Assembly (NCBI GenBank): GCA_944321525.1
Contig: CALULQ010000019.1
Location: forward strand, 1-64,000
Length of the DNA stretch: 64,000 nt
Direction of reading: 5' to 3'
From: an uncultured Paraprevotella sp.
GTDB lineage: Bacteria; Bacteroidota; Bacteroidia; Bacteroidales; Bacteroidaceae
Positions 51,884 through 60,460 of the stretch are shown one piece after another. The translations under genes were made by a program, and so were the position numbers. Below the pieces are notes generated by a model. The model was not told where the DNA came from, did no database searches, and worked only from the letters and a program-made list of their open reading frames with translations. Positions within the stretch are counted from its first letter, which is position 1. Each line of letters starts with the position of its first letter.

Positions 51884-53296
51884 TTATAAGTTGATGTTCC
51901 GTTTGAGCCATTCAGCCATGTCCTGCAACACTTGCGGGCTGAAGTTGCCTTTCAGTTCCGGATATTCTGTCGGAAGGCCGGTGCGGGCCGGCAGGAACAG
52001 GTGGTTCAGCCCGGGGTAGACGCGTGTGGTGACGTGCGGGTTGCCTTTCGTGTGCGCCTCGATGGCCTGCAGGTTGCGTTCAGGAATCACCTGCATGTCT
52101 TTTTCCCCATAGGCGGCCCACACGGGACACGCCGTCCGCTTCAGGTCGTCCGTCGGGTCGTACTGTACGAGGCTGGCGAATTCCGGCGTGATGGTAGCCC
52201 GCAGCAGGAAGCGGGCGTTGTCCATCCGCCTGTTTTCCGGCAAGTCCTCCCGCAATTGTTCGGGGAAGATGTCAAGCCGTTGCCAGATGTCGAGCATGTG
52301 GGGCAGGCAGCGCTCGCGTGCAGAGTCGAGCGGCAGGGAGTGCGACAAGGCGTCATACAGCCCCGCATAGCTGCGTCGCAGGCTGTCGCCCGTGGCGGCC
52401 GGAAGCAGTTGCAGGACGCTCTTCTCGCATTGTTCCATCATCCAGTCCTTTCCTTTCTGCGTGGCCCCGGCCAATGCCACCACACAAGCTACGTCCTGCG
52501 GCCGCCGGGCGGCGATGCGGAAGGCGATGGTGCCGCCCATGCTGTGACCTATCAGGCCGGTGCGTCCGGGGTCGGTTTCCGACCGTCGCCGGAGATAGTC
52601 GAGGGCACATTCCGCGTCGGCCGCAGCCGATTGCAGGGTGGTGGCGGCATAGCTTCCGCCCGACTTGCCCGTGCCGCGGTCGTCCATGCGCAGCGTGGCG
52701 AAGCCCTGTCGGGCCAAGTGGTCGGCTATCATGAAAAAAGGTTGGTAGTTCCACATCTCCTCGTTCCTGTCCTGCGCTCCGCTGCCCGTGATGAACAGCA
52801 GGGCGGGGAAGGGGCCTTTCCCTTCGGGCACCACCAATGTGCCGGCGAGCGTCGTGCTGTCGGCCGCGCGCACCACGACTTCTTCTTCGCGGTAGGGATA
52901 GGGCGGTTCGGGCGTGCCCGGCCTGAACGCCACCGAGTCTTTCCATTCAATCCGCCGCAGGGTGAGGGGGAGCGTGTGCCCGTTCTGCGTCACCGAACCC
53001 TCGATGAGCGAATCGTTGCGCACGATGCCCCGGTAGGTGAAGCCGATTTGCGGGATTTGGAGCGAGAAGTTGCCGTCGTTGCTGTAGCTGACTTTCTGTA
53101 TGGGAAAGCCGCTCACGCCTTGGGTCGGGCTGTCCATCGTGTGGATGGGCGCGCCGCTGGGGTGACCGAAATGGAAGATGATGGGGAGTTCGCCTTGCGG
53201 CGTCTGTATGGCGCCGCCGAAGTGTCCCTGCGGCTCCTGGGCGCAAGCCCAGCCCACGCAGCAGCACCAGGCGCATAAGAGTGCGGTCAGTTTCAT
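51884..53296 (-). CDS. Secreted alpha/beta hydrolase (S9/dienelactone-hydrolase-like)
   Basis: 470 residues from ATG 53296 (MKLTALLCAWCCCVGWACAQ signal). Residues about 30-130 form a beta domain seen in front of such hydrolases (GGAIQTPQGELPIIFHFGHP). The hydrolase domain has LLFITGSGAQDRNEEMW (oxyanion region), TLRMDDRGTGKSGG, nucleophile GLIGHSMGG, PVWAAYGEKDMQV (acid) and YPGLNHLF (His). These proteins act as esterases or peptidases in the periplasm or at the surface; substrate not known. It is divergent from the Crp/Fnr-type gene, 86 bases away. Confidence 0.82.
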   Translation of the reverse strand: MKLTALLCAWCCCVGWACAQEPQGHFGGAIQTPQGELPIIFHFGHPSGAPIHTMDSPTQGVSGFPIQKVSYSNDGNFSLQIPQIGFTYRGIVRNDSLIEGSVTQNGHTLPLTLRRIEWKDSVAFRPGTPEPPYPYREEEVVVRAADSTTLAGTLVVPEGKGPFPALLFITGSGAQDRNEEMWNYQPFFMIADHLARQGFATLRMDDRGTGKSGGSYAATTLQSAAADAECALDYLRRRSETDPGRTGLIGHSMGGTIAFRIAARRPQDVACVVALAGATQKGKDWMMEQCEKSVLQLLPAATGDSLRRSYAGLYDALSHSLPLDSARERCLPHMLDIWQRLDIFPEQLREDLPENRRMDNARFLLRATITPEFASLVQYDPTDDLKRTACPVWAAYGEKDMQVIPERNLQAIEAHTKGNPHVTTRVYPGLNHLFLPARTGLPTEYPELKGNFSPQVLQDMAEWLKRNINL

Positions 53297-53382
53297 GAGT
53301 TCTTCTTGATGAATGTTGCTCAAAATTAGCGATTCTGCGGATTTTGGACAAGATTTTTCATCGAAAATTTTATCTTTGCAGC

Positions 53383-53964
53383 ATGGATGGATTGAATGAT
53401 TACTACATGGACGGGTTGGACCTGGCGGACTTGAAGCATTTCTTCTTGGAGGAGGGGACGCCGGGCGTGTGGGAAAAGCAGGAATGCTTTGTGCGGCAGG
53501 GCGAACGGGCCTCCCGCGTGGCCTACGTGGAGGAAGGCATGTTCCGCCACGTGCGCACCGACGCGGCGGGCCGCGAGCATGTCGTGGGCTACAGCTTTGC
53601 CGACAGTTTCGTGGCCGAATACAGCGCCTGCCTGTGCGGCCGTCCGGCTTTGGCGGACGTGCAGGCCATCGTGCGCAGCAGGCTCTACGTGTTGCCCTAC
53701 GAGCGTCTGGCCCGTTTTTGGGACAGTTCGCCGCAGCGGCAGCGGATGGGGCGCATGGTGGCGGAGCAAATGTTCGTCATGGCCTACCGTCGTTTGCTGG
53801 ACAGCTATTGTTGCACGCCCGAGGAGCGCTACGTGGAACTGATGCGCCAATATCCCGACCTGAAAGACCGGCGTCCGCTGAAGGAGATAGCATCTTTCAT
53901 CGGCGTGACGCCGGAGACCGTCAGCGCGATACGCCGAAAATTGCTCAAGGACGGAAAGTCTTGA
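53383..53964 (+). CDS. Crp/Fnr-family transcriptional regulator
   Basis: 193 residues from ATG 53383; the ATG at 53407 is an alternative. A cyclic-nucleotide-binding-like barrel (FVRQGERASRVAYVEEGMFR, GYSFADSFVAEYSACLCGRP) is followed by a winged helix (KEIASFIGVTPETVSAIRRK). Arg residues needed for cAMP binding are not conserved, as is normal in Bacteroidetes. The -7 box TATCTTTG (53371-53378) ends only four bases before the ATG at 53383, so that start would be leaderless; 53407 may be the true one. Divergent from the hydrolase gene. Confidence 0.8.
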   Translation: MDGLNDYYMDGLDLADLKHFFLEEGTPGVWEKQECFVRQGERASRVAYVEEGMFRHVRTDAAGREHVVGYSFADSFVAEYSACLCGRPALADVQAIVRSRLYVLPYERLARFWDSSPQRQRMGRMVAEQMFVMAYRRLLDSYCCTPEERYVELMRQYPDLKDRRPLKEIASFIGVTPETVSAIRRKLLKDGKS

Positions 53965-54030
53965 AATGCTTCAAGGAATATCCGGCAGGGCGTGCATAAC
54001 TTTGCGGCGGATTTCTAATAATGAAGTGAA

Positions 54031-54756
54031 ATGAAGAAGATTCTGATTGTTGGAGCCACTTCCGGCATAGGGGAAGGACTGGCTCGTTGGTATGCGGAAC
54101 ATGGAAACGCGAGAATCGGCGTGACGGGGCGGAGGCGGGAGCGCCTGGAGGACTTGCGCCAATGGCGCCCAGGGGTGTTCGAGACGGAGGTCTGCGACGT
54201 GACGGACACCGTGGCCATGGAGGCGGCCTTGGAGCGCCTGGCGGCGCGGTTGGGCGGACTGGACTTGTTGGTGTTGTCGGCCGGGACGGGCGATTTGAAC
54301 CCCTCGCTGGACTATGCCGTGGAGCAGCCCACGCTTTCCATCAATGTGACGGGATGGACCTGCGTGGCCGATTGGGCCGTCCGCTTTTTCGAGCGCCAAG
54401 GGCAGGGCCACCTGGTGGCCATCACTTCGGCGGGCGGACTGCGCGGAAGCGGTGCCGCGCCGGCCTACAATGCCACGAAGGCTTTCCAGATGAACTATTT
54501 GGAAGGCTTGCGCCAGCGGTTGGCCGGGAAACGGTTGCCGGTGGCGGTGACGGACGTGCGCCCGGGATTCGTTGACACGGCGATGGCCAAGGGCGAAGGG
54601 CTATTCTGGGTGGCTCCGGTGGAGAAAGCCTGCCGGCAAATCGTGCGGGCGATAGGGAGGCGGAAACGCGTGGCTTACGTCACCCGCCGCTGGCGGATTG
54701 CCGCATGGATTTACCGCCACCTGCCGGACTCCCTTTTCCTTCGGATGGGGGGATGA
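54031..54756 (+). CDS. SDR-family NAD(P)-dependent oxidoreductase
   Basis: 241 residues with a classical short-chain dehydrogenase fold: cofactor loop IVGATSGIGEGLARWYA (TGxxxGIG type), RRRERLEDL after strand 2 favouring NADP, LVLSAGTGDLN (NAG-like), catalytic Ser in ITSAGG and YNATKAF (YxxxK). C-terminal AWIYRHLPDSLFLRMGG is hydrophobic. The substrate is not predictable. It begins 66 bases behind the Crp/Fnr gene on the same strand and could be part of its operon. Confidence 0.87.
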   Translation: MKKILIVGATSGIGEGLARWYAEHGNARIGVTGRRRERLEDLRQWRPGVFETEVCDVTDTVAMEAALERLAARLGGLDLLVLSAGTGDLNPSLDYAVEQPTLSINVTGWTCVADWAVRFFERQGQGHLVAITSAGGLRGSGAAPAYNATKAFQMNYLEGLRQRLAGKRLPVAVTDVRPGFVDTAMAKGEGLFWVAPVEKACRQIVRAIGRRKRVAYVTRRWRIAAWIYRHLPDSLFLRMGG

Positions 54757-54853
54757 TTTCCGCCTTGGGCGTGGCGCTTCTTCCGGCTGTCGGCAAAAGG
54801 GACAGGCCGTGTCCCCGAAAATGCAAACGGAAGCGTGTTTCTCCCGCTTTTGC

Positions 54854-55081
54854 TTTGCATTTTTCCCGGCTTGCGTTATCTTTGTCGGACGACAACAGGA
54901 GATGGGCGCCATGAAGTATCCGATAGGCGGCAGAGGTTCGGCCTGTTGGCCGAAGATGGTTCTGTATATGTCGACCCGACGGCCTGCATCAGCAGGCTGT
55001 TGTCCGATGGTGGAATTTATTCCTGAGCCACTCCCGTCATTTTGTCTTGGCACACAACGCTTAAATATAAGGAGGAAAACC
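54854..55081 (+). promoter_or_regulatory. Promoter and structured leader of the AmmeMemoRadiSam operon
   Basis: TTTG (54854-54857), exactly 19 bases, then TATCTTTG (54877-54884) is an ideal promoter. The transcript would have a leader of about 190 bases. It can form the hairpins TTCGGCC-TGTT-GGCCGAA (around 54937) and CCTGC-ATCA-GCAGG (around 54983). Just before the start codon lies AAGGAGG. An ATG at 54901/54910 opens a frame that runs into the operon's first gene, but the residues have no homology. No riboswitch class known to me is matched. Confidence 0.55.
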
Positions 55082-56563
55082 ATGGAAAAAGAGGGTAAAC
55101 AAATCACTACGCCAAAGGGAATGAAACGAGCGCCGGCCGTTGCCGGACATTTTTATGAGGCCGATTCCCAAAGACTTCGGACCGAGGTGGAGCGTTACCT
55201 GGCCGAGGCCGGCACGGAGGGGAGTGGCAACGTGCAGGCTGTCATTGCGCCCCATGCCGGTTACGTCTTCTCGGGCGGGATGGCCGGACGGGCTTTCGCA
55301 CAAGTCGCTCCAGGAGCATGTTACAAGCGCATATTCCTGTTGGGCCCCAGCCATCAGGCAGCTTTCGACGGCGCGTCGGTGAATGCGGGGTGTTCCGCCT
55401 ACGAGACGCCGTTGGGTGACGTGGCAGTGGATGAAAGCGTTTGCCGCGACTTGTTGCAGGGCGACGGTGTGTTCTGCTACTTGCCCGAAGCGCATGGGCG
55501 GGAACATTGCCTGGAGGTGGAACTGCCTTTCTTGCAGGTGCGTCTGGACCAGATGCCGCCCATCGTCCCGATAATTGTCGGTACGCAAGATTTCAAGAAG
55601 TTGGAGCGCGTGGCCGGGCGGCTTCGTCCTTATTTCACGGCGGACAACCTCTTTGTCATCAGCAGCGACTTCTCCCATTATCCTTCGTATCGTGATGCCT
55701 TGCGGGTGGACAAAACCACGGGAGATGCCTTGCTCTCGGCTTCGGTGGACATGTTTCTTTCTGCGTTGAAGCAGAATGCCAAGTCGAGGGTCCCGAAACT
55801 GTTGACCAGCGCCTGCGGGCAAGCGCCCTTGCTGGTGCTTTTGATGTTGATGCGTCATGCCGGAGGGTTGGAAATGGAACACTTAGGCTATTGCAACTCC
55901 GGTGATTCGCCTTATGGCGCGAAGGATGAAGTGGTGGGCTATCATGCCTTTGCGGTGCGGCGCGTGGCAGGGGAGGACGGTACGGCGGCAGACGCCTCGC
56001 CGCTTTTCTCGTTGACGCCGGCAGAGAAGGAGACATTGCTGGACATTGCCCGCAAGAGCATCTCGGAAGGGCCGGACGGCGGAGGCGCATGCTTTTGTGA
56101 TGCGGACCGCCTCACGGAAAAGCTCCGGATGGATTGCGGCGCGTTTGTCACGCTCCATGTCCATGGCCGGTTGCGGGGATGCATCGGTCAGTTGGTAGGG
56201 CGGCAGCCTCTTTATCAGACCGTGGCCGAGATGGCCCGTGCTGCTGCGTTCGACGACCCGCGCTTTTATCCTGTGGGGCAGGAGGAGTTGCCAGGCATTC
56301 AGATAGAAATATCCGTGCTTTCCCCCTTACGGAAAATCAGTTCTGCCGAAGAATTCCAACTGGGACGGCACGGCATATTCATGGTGAAAGGCAACCGCCA
56401 AGGCACGTTCCTTCCCCAGGTGGCCGACGAGACCCATTGGACGAAAGAGGAATTCTTGGGCCATTGCGCCCGCGACAAGGCGGGGCTGGAGTGGGACGGA
56501 TGGCGGGAAGCCGATTTGTATGTCTATGAAGCGGAAGTGTTTCATGAGGGTGACGGAGAGTGA
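55082..56563 (+). CDS. AmmeMemoRadiSam system protein B-A fusion (Memo + AMMECR1)
   Basis: 493 residues from ATG 55082, which has a strong Shine-Dalgarno AGGAGG 6 bases upstream. Residues about 15-300 are a Memo domain: RAPAVAGHFYEAD, VIAPHAGYVFSGGMAGRAF, FLLGPSHQAAFDG, HGREHCLEVELPFLQ, SSDFSHYPSY, with His and Cys that bind a metal in this dioxygenase-like fold. Residues about 330-493 are an AMMECR1 domain: GAFVTLHVHGRLRGCIGQLV and PRFYPVGQEELPGIQIEISV. The two are often separate genes; here they are fused and followed by the radical SAM partner 12 bases later. Biochemical role of the system is not established. Confidence 0.92.
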   Translation: MEKEGKQITTPKGMKRAPAVAGHFYEADSQRLRTEVERYLAEAGTEGSGNVQAVIAPHAGYVFSGGMAGRAFAQVAPGACYKRIFLLGPSHQAAFDGASVNAGCSAYETPLGDVAVDESVCRDLLQGDGVFCYLPEAHGREHCLEVELPFLQVRLDQMPPIVPIIVGTQDFKKLERVAGRLRPYFTADNLFVISSDFSHYPSYRDALRVDKTTGDALLSASVDMFLSALKQNAKSRVPKLLTSACGQAPLLVLLMLMRHAGGLEMEHLGYCNSGDSPYGAKDEVVGYHAFAVRRVAGEDGTAADASPLFSLTPAEKETLLDIARKSISEGPDGGGACFCDADRLTEKLRMDCGAFVTLHVHGRLRGCIGQLVGRQPLYQTVAEMARAAAFDDPRFYPVGQEELPGIQIEISVLSPLRKISSAEEFQLGRHGIFMVKGNRQGTFLPQVADETHWTKEEFLGHCARDKAGLEWDGWREADLYVYEAEVFHEGDGE

Positions 56564-56575
56564 CGTGTGCGGACG

Positions 56576-57580
56576 ATGAAGGAAGCGGAATATTATGTGT
56601 GTCTGCCGGACGGGGGCGTGGAGTGCCGCCTTTGTCCTCATGGCTGCCGCATTCGTGAAGGCCGTTCGGGGCTTTGCAGGAGCAGGATGAACCGTGACGG
56701 GCGTTTGTGGACGGCAGCCTATGGGGAGGTGTGCGCCTTGCAGATGGACCCCGTGGAGAAGAAACCGCTTTTGCATTTCCATCCCGGCGGGCATTGCCTG
56801 TCGCTGGCCGCTGCCGGTTGCAACCTTTCTTGTCTGAACTGCCAGAACTGGGGGTTGTCGCAGGCTGCGCCGGCCGATGTCGATAGCCGCCGGCTCTTGC
56901 CCGAAGAGGTGGCGGGACTGGCCGTGGCGCATGGCTGTCCGATGGTGGCTTACACTTACACGGAGCCGCTCACCTATTTGGAATATACGCGCGATTGTGC
57001 CAAGGCGTGCCGGGAGGCCGGCCTGAAAAACATCTTGGTGACGGCCGGTTATGTGAACCCGGCGCCATTGGCCGACTTGTTGCCATGGCTGGACGCCGTG
57101 AACATAGACGTGAAGGCTTTTTCCGACGAAGTCTACCAAACGGTTTGTCGGGCGCGCTTGTCTCCTGTGCTTTCCACGCTCGAGCAATTGCGCGAGGCCG
57201 GCGTCTGGTTGGAAGTGACCAACCTGCTGATTCCCGGGGTGAACGACGGCCGTGAGATGGTGGCGCGGTTGTGTGAATGGTTGGTGGGGCACGGCTTTTC
57301 CGACTATCCGCTCCATTTCAGCCGTTTCTTCCCGCAACACCGTATGATGTCCCTTGAGCCCACGCCCGTGTCGCGTCTTGTGGAAGCTCGTGGCGTGGCC
57401 CGCGATTGCGGGATGAAGTTTGTCTATCTGGGGAATGTGGACTTGCCGGGAGCCTTGGACACTTGTTGTCCGCATTGCGGCACGGTGTTGGTCCATAGGC
57501 GGGGCTACAGCGTGGAAACGAAAGGTTTCCGTGGCGCGTGCCCGACGTGTGGAGAGCGGATAGCAGGCTTTTTTGCGTGA
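56576..57580 (+). CDS. AmmeMemoRadiSam system radical SAM enzyme
   Basis: 334 residues from ATG 56576 (a GTG at 56567 is in frame). Radical SAM cluster motif GCNLSCLNCQNW with Cys82, Cys86 and Cys89 (CX3CX2C). N-terminal CRLCPHGCRIREGRSGLC has the extra cysteines characteristic of this PflA-related family, and MVAYTYTEPLTYLEY is the family's SAM-binding strand. The C-terminal part has CCPHCGTVLVHR and CPTCG, a zinc-ribbon-like knuckle. It is the catalytic partner of the B-A fusion. A terminator follows at 57628. Confidence 0.92.
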   Translation: MKEAEYYVCLPDGGVECRLCPHGCRIREGRSGLCRSRMNRDGRLWTAAYGEVCALQMDPVEKKPLLHFHPGGHCLSLAAAGCNLSCLNCQNWGLSQAAPADVDSRRLLPEEVAGLAVAHGCPMVAYTYTEPLTYLEYTRDCAKACREAGLKNILVTAGYVNPAPLADLLPWLDAVNIDVKAFSDEVYQTVCRARLSPVLSTLEQLREAGVWLEVTNLLIPGVNDGREMVARLCEWLVGHGFSDYPLHFSRFFPQHRMMSLEPTPVSRLVEARGVARDCGMKFVYLGNVDLPGALDTCCPHCGTVLVHRRGYSVETKGFRGACPTCGERIAGFFA

Positions 57581-57627
57581 GACGTTTGCACGGCCTGCGC
57601 TGTCGTCTTTTGATTTCCTCCCTTCAG

Positions 57628-57649
57628 GGCAGGCATTAGGTTGCCTGCC
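57628..57649 (+). terminator. Terminator after the AmmeMemoRadiSam operon
   Basis: GGCAGGCA (57628-57635) pairs perfectly with TGCCTGCC (57642-57649) with loop TTAGGT, followed by TTTAATTCC. Confidence 0.7.
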
Positions 57650-57747
57650 TTTAATTCCATGCAACCATTGTGCAAAATCAAAATCCCCTTGCCGCTATGT
57701 CTGGACAACCGGGCGGGAAACTTCTTTCTGTCCTTTTCAAATCTATA

Positions 57748-57825
57748 GTTAACGTCGTTGATTATATAATTAACGGCGTCGTCTATATATTCAACGACGT
57801 TAATTATATAAACAACGTCGTTGAG
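57748..57825. repeat. Four-unit 21-bp tandem array before priA
   Basis: Units with core AACGTCGTTG or a variant begin at 57751, 57772, 57793 and 57814, exactly 21 bases apart, separated by AT-rich ATTATATA-type spacers. Units one and three form an inverted pair (TTAACGTCGTTGA / TCAACGACGTTAA). Everything else in 57650-57930 looks non-coding. Confidence 0.85.
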
Positions 57826-57932
57826 TAGACTTTCCAACCGCAGGAAGAAAAGTATTCGTCCTCGCGCATGCAACTTTCCGACATGTCCCAAAGACCGGGT
57901 GTGGTTTAGACTTTTTCTCATCTGGCCGGCAT

Positions 57933-57959
57933 ATAAATCGCGATTTATGCCTAATTTTG
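57933..57959 (+). promoter_or_regulatory. priA promoter with 16-bp palindrome
   Basis: A -7 box TAATTTTG (57952-57959) lies 20 bases before the start. The perfect palindrome ATAAATCGCGATTTAT (57933-57948) occupies the spacer just upstream, the place where a repressor would block polymerase. Confidence 0.55.
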
Positions 57960-57979
57960 CAGGTAGAAAAATAGTGTTC

Positions 57980-60460
57980 ATGAAATACGTAGACGTCATC
58001 TTCCCTCTTCCGTTATCGTCTGTGTTTACTTATTCCGTGTCGCCCGGGCTCGAGATGTCGGTCTGTGTCGGATGCCGCGTCGTGGTGCCGTTCGGGCCGA
58101 AGAAGATATATACGGGGCTTGTGGTGGGCATTCGTGACGATTATTCCGGGAACTACAAGCTGAAAAGCGTGATGGAGATTCTGGACAAGGCGCCCGTGCT
58201 GCTGCCATTGCAGATGGAACTTTGGCGCTGGATTGCGGAGTATTACCTCTGCACGTTGGGCGATGTCTACAAGGCGGCGTTGCCGTCGGGGATGAAGTTG
58301 GAGAGCGAAAGCCTCGTGACGTTGAACAAAGACTTCTGCGGTTGCCTTAAAATGTCCGGACGGCAACAGGCCGTGCTCGATGCTTTGTCGGACAAGGGCG
58401 AGATGACATTGTCGCAACTGCAGAATGCATGTGGCGACAAGAAGGCGGTGACGGTGGTGAAGACCTTGTTGGACAAGGGCGTGCTGAAGATGAAGGAGGA
58501 GGTGCGCCGTTCGTACAAGCCCCGTACGGAAGTGCGTGTGCGGCTGACGAAGGAATATTTTGATGAAGCCAAATTGAACGGGGCGCTTGACGGCATGGGA
58601 CGGGCCTACAAGCGGAAGGCGTTGTTGATGAAATATCTGGAGCTGTCCGAGGCCGGTGCGGCCTTGCATCTGGACAATCCCCACATGCTGGTGGAGGTAG
58701 GGCGCAGGCAGCTCGTAGAAGCAGCAGGAGGAACAATGCAGGCTTGCAACGACTTGGTGGAGGCCGGCATATTGGAAACGTACCTGTATGAAACCGGGCG
58801 TCTGGCGCGGACGGACGTGGTGGACACCGTCGGCTTGGCGCCGCTGAGCGAAGCGCAATCGGAGGCCTTGTCGAGAATCGAAGAGGAATTCCATGCCCGT
58901 CCGGTTTGCTTGTTGCACGGCGTGACGTCGAGCGGAAAGACGGAAATCTACATCCATCTGATACAGAAAATGCTGGAGCAAGGGAAACAAGTGCTCTACC
59001 TCGTGCCGGAAATCGCGCTCACCACTCAGCTCACCGAACGGCTCTATCGCGTCTTCGGCCCGAAAATGGGCGTGTATCATTCTAAGTTTTCCGACGCCGA
59101 ACGGGTGGAGATATGGAGGAAACAGCTTTCCGACGAGCCGTATGAACTGATGCTGGGTGTGCGCTCGTCGTTGTTCTTGCCCTTCCAGCGCCTGGGCCTG
59201 GTCATCGTGGACGAAGAGCACGAACAGTCGTACAAGCAGCAAGAGCCTGCGCCACGCTATCACGCCCGCAACGCGGCCATCGTCCTGGCGCAAAAGTGCG
59301 GGGCGAAGACGCTGTTGGGTTCGGCCACTCCGTCCTTGGAAACTTATCATAACGTGCAGGTAGGCAAATACGGATTTGTGGCGTTGACGGAGCGTTTCGG
59401 ACGGGTGCAATTGCCCGAGGTGGAAGTGGTGGACGTGAAGGAACTGCGCCGCAAGCGCCGCATGTCGGGGTTCTTCTCGCCCCGTTTGCTGGAGGAGATG
59501 CGTGCTGCTTTGGGGCGCAAGGAGCAGGTCATTCTTTTCCAAAACCGCAGGGGGTATGCGCCGGTGGTGGAGTGCCACACGTGCGGTTGGGTGCCCAAGT
59601 GCCTGCATTGCGATGTCAGTCTGACTTATCATAAGGAACAGGAGAAACTGGTGTGCCATTATTGCGGATATACGTGCAACGTGCCGCAGCATTGTCCGGC
59701 CTGCGAAGGGACGGACCTCGTGCAGCGCGGTTTCGGGACGGAGCGCGTGGAGGACGAGGTGCAGCAGGTGTTTCCCGATGCCTCTGTGGCCAGAATGGAC
59801 TTGGACACCACCCGTTCGCGCACGGCGTATGAAAGGATGCTGGCCGACTTCCAGGCGGGAAAGACCGACATCCTGATTGGGACGCAGATGGTGACGAAGG
59901 GGTTGGATTTCGAGCGTGTGAGCGTGGTGGGAATCCTGGATGCCGACGGGATGCTGAACGTGCCGGATTTCAGGAGCCATGAGCGTGCTTTCCAGCTCAT
60001 GGCGCAAGTGGCGGGCCGCGCGGGGAGGCGGCACAAACGGGGATTGGTTGTCCTGCAGACGAAAAGTCCGGACTTGCCGGTTGTGCGGCAAGTGGTCGCC
60101 CACGATTATGCCGGACTTTATGTCCAGCAGATGGAAGAGCGGCAAGCCTTTGGGTTCCCCCCGTTTTGCCGTTTAGTGTACATCTATATAAAATACCGCG
60201 ATTCTCATTACCTTGACCAGATTGCGGCGAGGATGGCGTCGCAGCTCCGCGCCGTGTTGGGAACCCGTGTGTTGGGGCCCGCCGCGCCGCCCGTGTCGCG
60301 CATACAGACCTTCTACATCCGTAGGATTGTAGTCAAGTTGGAGCCCGGCATATCTTTGGCCAAGGTGCGGGAAGAGTTGCTCCGTGTCCGTCAGGACGTT
60401 TTTTCTTCCTGCGAAGGCAGTTCTTCCGCCCAGGTCTATTTCGACGTGGATCCCGTGTGA
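57980..60460 (+). CDS. priA: Primosomal replication restart helicase PriA
   Basis: 826 residues from ATG 57980 (MKYVDVIFPLPLSSVFTYSV), where homology begins; the frame is open upstream. The 3'-DNA-binding domain (VPFGPKKIYTGLVVGI), winged helix, and helicase domain with Walker A GVTSSGKTEIY, motif II DEEH, and GSATPSLET are followed by the Zn cysteine cluster (CHTCGWVPKCLHCD, CHYCGYTC, CPACEG) and motif VI region (QVAGRAGR). PriA rebuilds stalled replication forks. Its last 25 bases overlap the end of the convergent HD-domain gene. Confidence 0.93.
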   Translation: MKYVDVIFPLPLSSVFTYSVSPGLEMSVCVGCRVVVPFGPKKIYTGLVVGIRDDYSGNYKLKSVMEILDKAPVLLPLQMELWRWIAEYYLCTLGDVYKAALPSGMKLESESLVTLNKDFCGCLKMSGRQQAVLDALSDKGEMTLSQLQNACGDKKAVTVVKTLLDKGVLKMKEEVRRSYKPRTEVRVRLTKEYFDEAKLNGALDGMGRAYKRKALLMKYLELSEAGAALHLDNPHMLVEVGRRQLVEAAGGTMQACNDLVEAGILETYLYETGRLARTDVVDTVGLAPLSEAQSEALSRIEEEFHARPVCLLHGVTSSGKTEIYIHLIQKMLEQGKQVLYLVPEIALTTQLTERLYRVFGPKMGVYHSKFSDAERVEIWRKQLSDEPYELMLGVRSSLFLPFQRLGLVIVDEEHEQSYKQQEPAPRYHARNAAIVLAQKCGAKTLLGSATPSLETYHNVQVGKYGFVALTERFGRVQLPEVEVVDVKELRRKRRMSGFFSPRLLEEMRAALGRKEQVILFQNRRGYAPVVECHTCGWVPKCLHCDVSLTYHKEQEKLVCHYCGYTCNVPQHCPACEGTDLVQRGFGTERVEDEVQQVFPDASVARMDLDTTRSRTAYERMLADFQAGKTDILIGTQMVTKGLDFERVSVVGILDADGMLNVPDFRSHERAFQLMAQVAGRAGRRHKRGLVVLQTKSPDLPVVRQVVAHDYAGLYVQQMEERQAFGFPPFCRLVYIYIKYRDSHYLDQIAARMASQLRAVLGTRVLGPAAPPVSRIQTFYIRRIVVKLEPGISLAKVREELLRVRQDVFSSCEGSSSAQVYFDVDPV

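Noticed and set aside
57748..57825. CRISPR array
   Set aside because: Units are about 10-13 bases with similar spacers at a 21-base period; no unique spacers and no cas genes.
57505..57999. 164-residue minus-strand frame across the 21-bp array
   Set aside because: It overlaps the end of the radical SAM gene and the terminator and has no signal or family. Only the heptad repeat part is noteworthy, and it is reported as an alternative reading.
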